DNA from: Petrolisthes cinctipes
Taxonomy: Eukaryota > Arthropoda > Malacostraca > Decapoda > Porcellanidae
Reading direction: 5' to 3'
Assembly (NCBI GenBank): GCA_033782935.1
Contig: JAWQEG010000717.1
Location: 1,550,001-1,614,000, forward strand
Length of the DNA stretch: 64,000 nt
Shown: in pieces, positions 11,601-24,478 of the stretch
How the letters are laid out: every line of letters starts with the position of its first letter
Position numbering within the stretch: position 1 is the stretch's first letter
The notes under the pieces: model-generated
The model's database searches: none
What the model saw: the letters and a program-made list of their open reading frames with translations, nothing else
Told to the model about the DNA's origin: nothing
Translations under genes and position numbers: made by a program

Positions 11601-14493
11601 AGCCCAAAACATGCTAAAAATCGATATTTTAGGTGCCCAAAGTCGATATCTCAAATTCCGGCCCAAAACACCCAAAAATTCGATATTTTGGAGTCCCAGA
11701 AGCGATCTTTACATGCCTACTCCGTGTTAGAGTATTATCAAATAACAGGCCCAAAACATACTGAAAATCGATCTTTTAGGTGCCCAAAAATCGATAAGTG
11801 GATGCATCTTCTGTACCCGTTTATATCTCAAATTCAGGCCCAAAACACACAAAAATTCGATATTTTGGGGTCCCAGAAGCGAACTGTACATGCCTACTCC
11901 GTGTTAGAGTATTTTCAAATAACAGGCCCAAAACATACTGAAAATCGATCTTTTAGGTGCCCAAAAGTCGATATGTCCAAGCATCTTCTGTACCCGTTTA
12001 TATCTCAAATTCATGCTCCAAACACCCGAAAATTCGATGTTTTGGGGTCCCAGAAGCGATCTGTACATGCCTACTCAGATGCAGGCCCAAAACATGCTGA
12101 AAATCGATATTTTAGGTGCCCAAAGTCAACATGTTTATGCATCTTCTGCACTCGTTTATATCTCAAATTCAACCTCAAAACACCCGAAAATTCGGTATTT
12201 TTGGGTCCTAGAAGCGATCTGTACATCCCTACTCCTAGTTAGAATGTTTTCAAGATACAGACCCAAAACATGCTCAAAATCGTTATTTTAGGTGCCCAAA
12301 AGTTGGTATGTGCATGCATCTTCTGTACCCGTTTATATCTCAAATTCAAGCTCAAAACACCCAAAAATTCGATATTTTGGGGTCCAAGAAGTGATCTGTG
12401 CATGCCTACTCAGTGCTAGAATATTTTCAAAATATAGGCCCAAAACATGCTAAAAATCTATATTTTAGGTGCCCAAAGTCGATATCTCAAATTCCGGCCC
12501 AAAACACCCAAAAATTCGATATTTTGGAGTCCCAGAAGCGATCTGTACATGCCTACTCCGTGTTAGAGTATTTTCAAAATACAGGCCCAAAACATGCTGA
12601 AAATCGATATTTTAGGAGCCAAAAGTCAACATGTGTATGCATCTTCTGCACTCGTTTATATCTCAAATTCAACCTCAAAACACTCGAAAATTCTATAATT
12701 TTGGGTCCCAGAAGCGGTCTGTACATGTCTAGTCAGTGCTAGAATGTTTTCAAAATATAGGCTCAAAACATGCTAAAAGTCGATATTTTAAGTGTCCAAA
12801 GTCGATATGTGCATGCATCTTCTAAACCCGTTTATATCTCAAATTCAGGCTTAAAATACCCAAAAATTCGGTATTTTTGGGTCCTAGAAGCGATCTCTAC
12901 ATCCCTACTCCGTGTTAGAGTATTTTCAAAATACAGGCCCAAAACAAGCTGAAAATAGATATTTTAGGAGACCAAAGTCAATATGTATATGCATCTTCTG
13001 CACCCGTTTATATCTCAAATTCAACCTCAAAACACCCGAAAATTTGATAATTTTGGGTGCCAGAAGCGATCTGTACATGTCTAGTCAGTGCTAGAATGTT
13101 TTCAAAATATAGGCTCAAAACATGCTCAAACTCGATATTTTAAGTGTCCAAAGTCGATATGTGCATGCATAATCTGTACCCGTTTATATCTCAAATTCAT
13201 GCTCAAAACACCCGAAAATTCGTTATTTTGGGGTCCCAGAAGAGATGGAGGCCCAAAACATGCTGAAAATTGATGTTTTAGGTGCACTCGTTTATATCTC
13301 AAATTCAGGCTCAAAACACCCGAAAATTCGATATTTTGGGGTCCCAGAAGCGATCTGTACATGCCTAATCCGTGTTAGAGTATTTTCAAAACACAGGCCC
13401 AAAACATGCTGAAAATCGATATTTTAGTTGCCCAAAGTCAATATGTGCATGCATCTTCTGTACCCGTTTATATCTCAAATTCAAGCTCCAAAAACCCGAA
13501 AACTCGATATTTTGGGGTCCCAGAAGCGATCTGTACATGCCTACTCAGATGCAGGCCCAGTACATGCTGAAAATCGATATATTAGGTGCTTAAAGTCAAC
13601 ATGTTTTTGCATCTTCTGCACTCGTTTATATCTCAAATTCAACCTTAAAACACCCGAAAATTTGATAATTTTGGGTCCCAGAAGCGATCTGTACATGTCT
13701 AGTCAGTGCTAGAATGTTTTCAAAATATAGGCTCAAAACATGCTAAAAATCGATATTTTAGGTGTCCAAAGTCGATATGTGCATGCATCTTCTAAACCCG
13801 TTTATGTCTCAAATTCAAGCTCAAAACACCCAAAAATTCGGTATTTGTGGGTCCTAGAAGCGATCTGTACATCCCTACTCCGTGTTAGAGTATTTTCAAA
13901 ATACAGACCCAAAACAAGCTGGAAATCGATATTTTAGGAGACCAAAGTCAATATGTGTATGCATCTTCTGCACCCGTTTATATCCCAAATTCAACCTCAA
14001 AACACCCGAAAATTCGATATTTTTGGGTCCCAGAAGCGATCTGTACATGCCTACTCAGTGCTAGAATGTTTTCAAAATATAGGCTCAAAACATGCTCAAA
14101 CTCGATATTTTAAGTGTCCAAAGTCGATATGTGCATGCATAATCTGTACCCGTTTATATCTCAAATTCATGCTCAAAACACCCGAAAATTCGATATTTTG
14201 GGGTCCCAGAAGAGATGCAGGCCCAAAACATGCTGAAAATTGATGTTTTAGGTGCACTCGTTTATATCTCAAATTCAACCTCAAAACTCCCGAAAATTCG
14301 ATAATTTTGGGTCCCAGAAGCGATCTGTACATGTCTAGTCAGTGCTAGAATGTTTTCAAAATATAGGCTCAAAACATGCTAAAAGTCGATATTTTAGGTG
14401 CCCAAAGTCAATATGTGCATGCATCTTCAGTACCCGTTTATATCTGAAATTCAAGCTCCAAAAACCCGAAAACTCGATATTTTGGGGTCCCAG
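8606..14493. repeat. Mixed monomers with an older relative of the 3.2-kb unit
   Basis: This stretch is continuous satellite. The part from about 9.9 to 12.9 kb matches the 3,207-bp unit at an offset of 4,482 bp (4,461 past the indel near 12.1 kb), with scattered substitutions, so it is an older copy of that block. The part from about 12.77 to 14.06 kb contains two anchor monomers carrying TTCTAAACCCG, 970 bp apart, related to the later 1,037- and 1,147-bp units. The 108-bp class appears near 8743, 9556, 13245 and 14218. No non-satellite sequence was seen. Confidence 0.85.
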
Positions 14494-17400
14494 AAGCGAT
14501 CTGTACATGCCTACTCAGATGCAGGCCCAAAACATGCTGAAAATCGATATTTTAGGTGCCCAAAGTCAAAATGTGTATGCATCTTCTGCACTCGTTTATA
14601 TCTCAAATTCAACGTCAAAACACCCGAAAATTCTATAATTTTGGGTCCGAGAAGTGGTCTTTACATGTCTAGTCAGTGCTAGAATGTTTTCAAAATATAC
14701 GCTCAAAACATGCTAAAAGTCGATATTTTAAGTGTCCAAAGTCGATAAGTGCATGCATCTTCTAAACCCGTTTATATCTCAAATTCAGGCTTAAAACACC
14801 CAAAAATTCGGTATTTTTGGGTCCTAGAAGCGATCTGTACATCCCTACTCCGTGTTAGAGTATTTTCAAAATACAGGCCCAAAACATGCTGAAAATCGAT
14901 ATTTTAGGTGCCCAAAGTCAATATGTGCATGCATCTTCTGTACCCGTTTATATCTCAAATTCAGGCTCAAAACACCTGAAAATTTGGTATTTTTGGGTCC
15001 TAGAAGCGATCTGTACATCCCTACTCCTAGTTAGAAAGTTTTCAAGATACAGTCCCAAAACATGCTCAAAATCGATATTTTAGGTGCCCAAAAGTCAATA
15101 TGTGCATGCATCTTCTGTACCCGTTTATATCTCAAATTCAATCTCAAAACACCCGAAAATTCGATATTTTGGGGTCCCAGAAGTGATCTGTGCATGCCTA
15201 CTCAGTGCTAGAATATTTTCAAAATATAGGCCCAAAACATGCTAAAAATCGATATTTTAGGTGCCCAAAGTCGATATCTCAAATTCCGGCCCAAAACACC
15301 TACAAATTCGATATTTTGGAGTCCCAGAAGCGATCTGTACATGCCTACTCCGTGTTAGAGTATTTTCAATATGCAGGCCAAAAACATACTGAAAATCGAT
15401 CTTTTAGGTGCCCAAAAGTCGATAAGTGGATGCATCTTCTGTATCCGTTTATATCTCAAATTCAGGCCCAAAACACACAAAAATTCGATATTTTAGGGTC
15501 CCAGAAGCGAACTGTACATGCCTACTCCGTGTTAGAGTATTTTCAAATTACAGGCCCAAAACATACTGAAAATCGATCTTTTAGGTGCCCAAAAGTCGAT
15601 ATGTGCATGCACCTTCTGTACCCGTTTATATCTCAAATTCAGTCTCCAAACACCCGAAAATTCGATATTTTGGGGTCCCAGAAGCGATCTGTACATGCCT
15701 ACTCCTAGTTAGAATGTTTTCAAGATACAGACCCAAAACATGCTGAAAATCGATATTTTAGGTGCCCAAAGTCAACATGTTTATGCATCTTCAGTACCCG
15801 TTTATATCTCAAATTCAGGCTCAAAACACCCGAAAATTCGGTATTTTTGGGTCCTAGAAGCGATCTGTACATCCCTACTCCTAGTTAGAATGTTTTCAAG
15901 ATATAGACCCAAAACATGCTCCAAATCGATATTTTAGGTGCCCAAAAGTCGATATGTGCATGCATCTTCTGTACCCGTTTATATCTCAAATTCAAGCTCA
16001 AAACACCCGAAAATTCGATATTTTGGGGTCCCAGAAGTGATCTGTGCATGCCTACTCAGTGCTAGAATATTTTCAAAATATAAGCCCAAAACATGCTAAA
16101 ACTCGATATTTTAGGTGCCCAAAGTCGATATCTCAAATTCCGGCCCAAAACACCCAAAAATTCGATATTTTGGAGTCCCAGAAGCGATCTTTACATGCCT
16201 ACTCCGTGTTAGAGTATTTCCAAATAACAGGCCCAAAACATACTGAAAATCGATCTTTTAGGTGCCCAAAAATCGATAAATGGATGCATCTTCTGTACCC
16301 GTTTATATCTCAAATTCAGGCCCAAAACACACAAAAATTCGATATTTTGGGGTCCCAGAAGCGAACTGTACATGCCTACTCCGTGTTAGAGTATTTTCAA
16401 ATAACAGGCCCAAAACATACTGAAAATCGATCTTTTAGGTGCCCAAAAGTCGATATATGCATGCATCTTCTGTACCCGTTTATATCTCAAATTCAGGCTC
16501 CAAACACCCGAAAATTCGATGTTTTGGGGTCCCAGAAGCGATCTGTACATGCCTACTCAGATGCAGGCCCAAAACATGCTGAAAATCGATATTTAGGTGC
16601 ATCTTCTGCACTCGTTTATATCTCAAATTCAACCTCAAAACACCCGAAAATTCGGTATTTTTGGGTCCTAGAAGCGATCTGTACATCCCTACTCCTAGTT
16701 AGAATGTTTTCAAGATACAGACCCAAAACATGCTCAAAATCGTTATTTTAGGTGCCCAAAAGTTGGTATGTGCATTCATCTTCTGTACCCGTTTATATCT
16801 CAAATTCAAGCTCAAAACACCCAAAAATTTTTATATTTTGGGGTCCCAGAAGTGATCTGTGCATGCCTACTCAGTGCTAGAATATTTTCAAAATATAGGC
16901 CCAAAACATGCTAAAAATCGATATTTTAGGTGCACAAAGTCGATATCTCAAATTCCGGCCCAAAACACCCAAAAATTCGATATTTTGGAGTCCCAGAAGC
17001 GATCTGTACATGCCTACTCCGTGTTAGAGTATTTTCAAAATACAGGCCCAAAACATGCTGAAAATCGATATTTTAGGAGCCAAAAGTCAACATGTGTATG
17101 CATCTTCTGCACTCGTTTATATATTAAATTCAACCTCAAAACACCCGAAAATTCGATAATTTTGGGTCCCAGAAGCGATCTGAACTTGTCTAGTCAGTGC
17201 TAGAATGTTTTCAAAATATGGGCTCAAAAAATGCTGAAAATCGACATTTTAAAGGTCCAAAGTCGATATGTGCATGCATCTTCTGTACCCGATTATATCT
17301 CAAATTCAGGCTCAAAACACCCGAAAATTCGATATTTTTGGGTCCCAGAAGCGATCTGTACATGCCTACTTCGTGTTAGAGTATTTTCAAAATACAGGCC

Positions 17401-17700
17401 CAAAACATGCTGAAAATCGATATTTTAGGAGCCAAAAGTCAACATGTGTATGCATCTTCTGCACTCGTTTATATCTCAAATTCAACCTCAAAACACTCGA
17501 AAATTCTATAATTTTGGGTCCCAGAAGCGGTCTGTACATGTCTAGTCAGTGCTAGAATGTTTTCAAAATATAGGCTCAAAACATGCTAAAAGTCGATATT
17601 TTAAGTGTCCAAAGTCGATATGTGCATGCATCTTCTAAACCCGTTTATATCTCAAATTCAGGCTTAAAACACCCAAAAATTCGGTATTTTTGGGTCCTAG
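14494..17700. repeat. 3,207-bp 19-mer HOR, copy 1
   Basis: The unit starts within AAGCGATCTG at a CTCAGATGCAGG linker (158-bp class) and ends after a TTCTAAACCCG monomer. I count 19 monomers: fifteen of 176/177 bp, one of 158, three of 147, and one of about 136 counted among the fifteen-plus set by position near 16555-16697; the summed lengths come to within 1 bp of 3,207. Its right end joins copy 2 directly. Translated comparisons between the copies show no differences, so they are nearly or fully identical. Confidence 0.88.
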
Positions 17701-20700
17701 AAGCGATCTGTACATGCCTACTCAGATGCAGGCCCAAAACATGCTGAAAATCGATATTTTAGGTGCCCAAAGTCAAAATGTGTATGCATCTTCTGCACTC
17801 GTTTATATCTCAAATTCAACGTCAAAACACCCGAAAATTCTATAATTTTGGGTCCGAGAAGTGGTCTTTACATGTCTAGTCAGTGCTAGAATGTTTTCAA
17901 AATATACGCTCAAAACATGCTAAAAGTCGATATTTTAAGTGTCCAAAGTCGATAAGTGCATGCATCTTCTAAACCCGTTTATATCTCAAATTCAGGCTTA
18001 AAACACCCAAAAATTCGGTATTTTTGGGTCCTAGAAGCGATCTGTACATCCCTACTCCGTGTTAGAGTATTTTCAAAATACAGGCCCAAAACATGCTGAA
18101 AATCGATATTTTAGGTGCCCAAAGTCAATATGTGCATGCATCTTCTGTACCCGTTTATATCTCAAATTCAGGCTCAAAACACCTGAAAATTTGGTATTTT
18201 TGGGTCCTAGAAGCGATCTGTACATCCCTACTCCTAGTTAGAAAGTTTTCAAGATACAGTCCCAAAACATGCTCAAAATCGATATTTTAGGTGCCCAAAA
18301 GTCAATATGTGCATGCATCTTCTGTACCCGTTTATATCTCAAATTCAATCTCAAAACACCCGAAAATTCGATATTTTGGGGTCCCAGAAGTGATCTGTGC
18401 ATGCCTACTCAGTGCTAGAATATTTTCAAAATATAGGCCCAAAACATGCTAAAAATCGATATTTTAGGTGCCCAAAGTCGATATCTCAAATTCCGGCCCA
18501 AAACACCTACAAATTCGATATTTTGGAGTCCCAGAAGCGATCTGTACATGCCTACTCCGTGTTAGAGTATTTTCAATATGCAGGCCAAAAACATACTGAA
18601 AATCGATCTTTTAGGTGCCCAAAAGTCGATAAGTGGATGCATCTTCTGTATCCGTTTATATCTCAAATTCAGGCCCAAAACACACAAAAATTCGATATTT
18701 TAGGGTCCCAGAAGCGAACTGTACATGCCTACTCCGTGTTAGAGTATTTTCAAATTACAGGCCCAAAACATACTGAAAATCGATCTTTTAGGTGCCCAAA
18801 AGTCGATATGTGCATGCACCTTCTGTACCCGTTTATATCTCAAATTCAGTCTCCAAACACCCGAAAATTCGATATTTTGGGGTCCCAGAAGCGATCTGTA
18901 CATGCCTACTCCTAGTTAGAATGTTTTCAAGATACAGACCCAAAACATGCTGAAAATCGATATTTTAGGTGCCCAAAGTCAACATGTTTATGCATCTTCA
19001 GTACCCGTTTATATCTCAAATTCAGGCTCAAAACACCCGAAAATTCGGTATTTTTGGGTCCTAGAAGCGATCTGTACATCCCTACTCCTAGTTAGAATGT
19101 TTTCAAGATATAGACCCAAAACATGCTCCAAATCGATATTTTAGGTGCCCAAAAGTCGATATGTGCATGCATCTTCTGTACCCGTTTATATCTCAAATTC
19201 AAGCTCAAAACACCCGAAAATTCGATATTTTGGGGTCCCAGAAGTGATCTGTGCATGCCTACTCAGTGCTAGAATATTTTCAAAATATAAGCCCAAAACA
19301 TGCTAAAACTCGATATTTTAGGTGCCCAAAGTCGATATCTCAAATTCCGGCCCAAAACACCCAAAAATTCGATATTTTGGAGTCCCAGAAGCGATCTTTA
19401 CATGCCTACTCCGTGTTAGAGTATTTCCAAATAACAGGCCCAAAACATACTGAAAATCGATCTTTTAGGTGCCCAAAAATCGATAAATGGATGCATCTTC
19501 TGTACCCGTTTATATCTCAAATTCAGGCCCAAAACACACAAAAATTCGATATTTTGGGGTCCCAGAAGCGAACTGTACATGCCTACTCCGTGTTAGAGTA
19601 TTTTCAAATAACAGGCCCAAAACATACTGAAAATCGATCTTTTAGGTGCCCAAAAGTCGATATATGCATGCATCTTCTGTACCCGTTTATATCTCAAATT
19701 CAGGCTCCAAACACCCGAAAATTCGATGTTTTGGGGTCCCAGAAGCGATCTGTACATGCCTACTCAGATGCAGGCCCAAAACATGCTGAAAATCGATATT
19801 TAGGTGCATCTTCTGCACTCGTTTATATCTCAAATTCAACCTCAAAACACCCGAAAATTCGGTATTTTTGGGTCCTAGAAGCGATCTGTACATCCCTACT
19901 CCTAGTTAGAATGTTTTCAAGATACAGACCCAAAACATGCTCAAAATCGTTATTTTAGGTGCCCAAAAGTTGGTATGTGCATTCATCTTCTGTACCCGTT
20001 TATATCTCAAATTCAAGCTCAAAACACCCAAAAATTTTTATATTTTGGGGTCCCAGAAGTGATCTGTGCATGCCTACTCAGTGCTAGAATATTTTCAAAA
20101 TATAGGCCCAAAACATGCTAAAAATCGATATTTTAGGTGCACAAAGTCGATATCTCAAATTCCGGCCCAAAACACCCAAAAATTCGATATTTTGGAGTCC
20201 CAGAAGCGATCTGTACATGCCTACTCCGTGTTAGAGTATTTTCAAAATACAGGCCCAAAACATGCTGAAAATCGATATTTTAGGAGCCAAAAGTCAACAT
20301 GTGTATGCATCTTCTGCACTCGTTTATATATTAAATTCAACCTCAAAACACCCGAAAATTCGATAATTTTGGGTCCCAGAAGCGATCTGAACTTGTCTAG
20401 TCAGTGCTAGAATGTTTTCAAAATATGGGCTCAAAAAATGCTGAAAATCGACATTTTAAAGGTCCAAAGTCGATATGTGCATGCATCTTCTGTACCCGAT
20501 TATATCTCAAATTCAGGCTCAAAACACCCGAAAATTCGATATTTTTGGGTCCCAGAAGCGATCTGTACATGCCTACTTCGTGTTAGAGTATTTTCAAAAT
20601 ACAGGCCCAAAACATGCTGAAAATCGATATTTTAGGAGCCAAAAGTCAACATGTGTATGCATCTTCTGCACTCGTTTATATCTCAAATTCAACCTCAAAA

Positions 20701-20907
20701 CACTCGAAAATTCTATAATTTTGGGTCCCAGAAGCGGTCTGTACATGTCTAGTCAGTGCTAGAATGTTTTCAAAATATAGGCTCAAAACATGCTAAAAGT
20801 CGATATTTTAAGTGTCCAAAGTCGATATGTGCATGCATCTTCTAAACCCGTTTATATCTCAAATTCAGGCTTAAAACACCCAAAAATTCGGTATTTTTGG
20901 GTCCTAG
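17701..20907. repeat. 3,207-bp 19-mer HOR, copy 2
   Basis: All landmarks repeat those of 14494-17700 at exactly +3,207, including the rare 21-bp deletion at 19805-19807. Identity stops at about 20907, where GATCTCTACATCCC replaces GATCTGTACATGCC. The very high identity means a recent duplication or, as an alternative, an assembly duplication; reads longer than 7 kb would be needed to separate these. Confidence 0.92.
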
Positions 20908-22024
20908 AAGCGATCTCTACATCCCTACTCCGTGTTAGAGTATTTTCAAAATACAGGCCCAAAACAAGCTGAAAATCGATATTTTAGGAGACCAAAGTCA
21001 ATATGTATATGCATCTTCTGCACCCGTTTATATCCCAAATTCAACCTCAAAACACCCGAAAATTCGATATTTTTGGGTCCCAGAAGCGATCTGTACATGC
21101 CTACTCAGTGCTAAAATGTTTTCAAAATATAGGCTCAAAACATGCTAAAAATCGATATTTTGAGTGTCTAAAGTCGATATGTGCATGCATCTTCAGTACC
21201 CGTTTATATCTCAAATTCAGGCTCAAAACACCCGAAAATTCGATATTTTTGGGTCCCAGAAGTGATCTGTACATGCCTACTCCTAGTTAGAGTATTTTCA
21301 AAATACAGGCCGAAAACATGCTGAAAATCGATATTTTAGGTGCCCAAAGTCAATATGTGCATGCATCTTCTGTACCCGTTTATATCTTAAATTCAGCCCC
21401 AAAACACAAAGATTCGATATTTTGGGGTCCCAGAAGCGAACTGTACATGCCTACTCCGTGTTAGAGTATTTTCAAATTACAGGCCCAAAACATACTGAAA
21501 ATCGATCTTTTAGGTGCCCAAAAGTCGATATGTGCATGCATCTTCTGTACCCGTTTATATCTCAAATTCAGGTTCCAAACACCCTAAAATTCAATGTTTT
21601 GGGGTCCCAGAAGCGATCTGTACATGCCTACTCAGATGCTGGCCCGAAACATGCTGAAAATCGATATTTTAGGTGCCCAAAGTCAACATGTTTATGCATC
21701 TTCTGCACTCGTTTATATCTCAAATTCAACCTCAAAACACCCGAAAATTTGATAATTTTGGGTGCCAGAAGCGATCTGTACATGTCTAGTCAGTGCTAGA
21801 ATGTTTTCAAAATATAGGCTCAAAACATGCTAAAAATCGATATTTTAGGTGTCCAAAGTCGATATGTGCATGCATCTTCTAAACCCGTTTATATCTCAAA
21901 TTCAAGCTCAAAACACCCGAAAATTCGGTATTTTTGGGTCCTAGAAGCGATCTGTACATCCCTACTCCGTGTTAGAGTATTTTCAAAATACAGGCCCAAA
22001 ACAAGCTGAAAATCGATATTTTAG
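20908..22024. repeat. Linking monomers between the 3,207- and 1,147-bp HORs
   Basis: About six monomers of mixed types. The TTCTAAACCCG anchor monomers at about 20842 and 21886 are about 1,037 bp apart, intermediate between the 970-bp spacing at 12.8-13.8 kb and the 1,147-bp spacing that follows. A 158-bp class linker with the variant CTCAGATGCTGGCCCG lies near 21640. Nothing but satellite is present. Confidence 0.82.
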
Positions 22025-24478
22025 GAGACCAAAGTCAATATGTGTATGCATCTTCTGCACCCGTTTATATCCCAAATTCAACCTCAAAACACCCGAAAAT
22101 TCGATATTTTTGGGTCCCAGAAGCGATCTGTACATGCCTACTCAGTGCTAGAATGTTTTCAAAATATAGGCTCAAAACATGCTAAAACTCGATATTTTAA
22201 ATGTCCAAAGTCGATATGTGCATGCATAATCTGTACCCGTTTATATCTCAAATTCATGCTCAAAACACCCGAAAATTCGATATTTTGGGGTCCTAGAAGA
22301 GATGGAGGCCCAAAACATGCTGAAAATTGATGTTTTAGGTGCACTCGTTTATATCTCAAATTCAGGCTCAAAACACCCGAAAATTCGATATTTTGGGGTC
22401 CCAGAAGCGATCTGTACATGCCTAATCCGTGTTACAGTATTTTCAAAATACAGGCCCAAAACATGCTGAAAATCGATATTTTAGTTGCCCAAAGTCAATA
22501 TGTGCATGCATCTTCTGTACCCGTTTATATCTCAAATTCAAGCTCCAAAAACTCGAAAACTCGATATTTTGGGGTCCCAGAAGCGAACTGTACATGCCTA
22601 CTCCGTGTTAGAGTATTTTCAAATAACAGTCCCAAAACATACTGAAAATCGATCTTTTAGGTGCCCAAAAGTCGATATGTGCATGCATCTTCTGTACCCG
22701 TTTATATCTCAAATTCAGGCTCCAAACACTCGAAAATTCGATGTTTTGGGGTCCCAGAAGCCATCTGTACATGCCTACTCAGTTGCAGGCCCAAAACATG
22801 CTGAAAATCGATATTTTAGGTGCCCAAAGTCAACATGTTTATGCATCTTCTGCACTCGTTTATATCTCAAATTCAACCTCAAAACACCCGAAAATTTGAT
22901 AATTTTGGGTCTCAGAAGCGATCTGTACATGTCTAGTCAGTGCTAAAATGTTTTCAAAATATAGGCTCAAAATATGCTAAAAATCGATATTTTAGGTGTC
23001 CAAAGTCGATATGTGCATGCATCTTCTAAACCCGTTTATATCTCAAATTCCGGCTCAAGACACCCGAAAATTCGGTGTTTTTGGGTCCTAGAAGCGATCT
23101 GTACATCCCTATTCCGTGTTAGAGTATTTTCAAAATACAGGACCAAAACAAGCTGAAAATCAATATTTTAGGAGACCAAAGTCAATATGTGTATGCATCT
23201 TCTGCACCCGTTTATATCCCAAATTCAACCTCAAAACACCCGAAAATTCGATATTTTTGGGTCCCAGAAGCGATCTGTACATGCCTACTCAGTGCTAGAA
23301 TGTTTTCAAAATATAGGCTCAAAACATGCTAAAACTCGATATTTTAAATGTCCAAAGTCGATATGTGCATGCATAATCTGTACCCGTTTATATCTCAAAT
23401 TCATGCTCAAAACACCCGAAAATTCGATATTTTGGGGTCCTAGAAGAGATGGAGGCCCAAAACATGCTGAAAATTGATGTTTTAGGTGCACTCGTTTATA
23501 TCTCAAATTCAGGCTCAAAACACCCGAAAATTCGATATTTTGGGGTCCCAGAAGCGATCTGTACATGCCTAATCCGTGTTACAGTATTTTCAAAATACAG
23601 GCCCAAAACATGCTGAAAATCGATATTTTAGTTGCCCAAAGTCAATATGTGCATGCATCTTCTGTACCCGTTTATATCTCAAATTCAAGCTCCAAAAACT
23701 CGAAAACTCGATATTTTGGGGTCCCAGAAGCGAACTGTACATGCCTACTCCGTGTTAGAGTATTTTCAAATAACAGTCCCAAAACATACTGAAAATCGAT
23801 CTTTTAGGTGCCCAAAAGTCGATATGTGCATGCATCTTCTGTACCCGTTTATATCTCAAATTCAGGCTCCAAACACTCGAAAATTCGATGTTTTGGGGTC
23901 CCAGAAGCCATCTGTACATGCCTACTCAGTTGCAGGCCCAAAACATGCTGAAAATCGATATTTTAGGTGCCCAAAGTCAACATGTTTATGCATCTTCTGC
24001 ACTCGTTTATATCTCAAATTCAACCTCAAAACACCCGAAAATTTGATAATTTTGGGTCTCAGAAGCGATCTGTACATGTCTAGTCAGTGCTAAAATGTTT
24101 TCAAAATATAGGCTCAAAATATGCTAAAAATCGATATTTTAGGTGTCCAAAGTCGATATGTGCATGCATCTTCTAAACCCGTTTATATCTCAAATTCCGG
24201 CTCAAGACACCCGAAAATTCGGTGTTTTTGGGTCCTAGAAGCGATCTGTACATCCCTATTCCGTGTTAGAGTATTTTCAAAATACAGGACCAAAACAAGC
24301 TGAAAATCAATATTTTAGGAGACCAAAGTCAATATGTGTATGCATCTTCTGCACCCGTTTATATCCCAAATTCAACCTCAAAACACCCGAAAATTCGATA
24401 TTTTTGGGTCCCAGAAGCGATCTGTACATGCCTACTCAGTGCTAGAATGTTTTCAAAATATAGGCTCAAAACATGCTC
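22025..24478. repeat. 1,147-bp 7-mer HOR, two copies plus partial
   Basis: Copy 1 is about 22025-23171, copy 2 about 23172-24318, with matching sequence to 24478. The seven monomers are five of 176/177 bp, one of 158 bp (CTCAGTTGCAGG linker) and one of 108 bp (AGATGGAGG variant), which sum to 1,147. Translated comparison shows the copies identical over most of their length. The AGATGGAGG and CTCAGTTGCAGG variants mark this subfamily, though the former is also present near 13245. Confidence 0.92.

Noticed and set aside
12825..12840. CTAAACCC in TTCTAAACCCG monomers as a telomere-like repeat (plant CCCTAAA type)
   Set aside because: Only a single partial unit per monomer, produced by small changes of TTCTGTACCCG. 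No tandem telomeric run exists.
16044..16751. 235-codon open frame (and its twin at 19251-19958)
   Set aside because: Consists only of repeat-derived segments and is duplicated with the 3,207-bp unit. There is no start context, domain or codon pattern suggesting a protein.
14494..20907. Transposon with long direct repeats (LTR-like pair)
   Set aside because: The two copies are directly adjacent, consist wholly of satellite, and have no internal coding domain, primer-binding site or target-site duplication.
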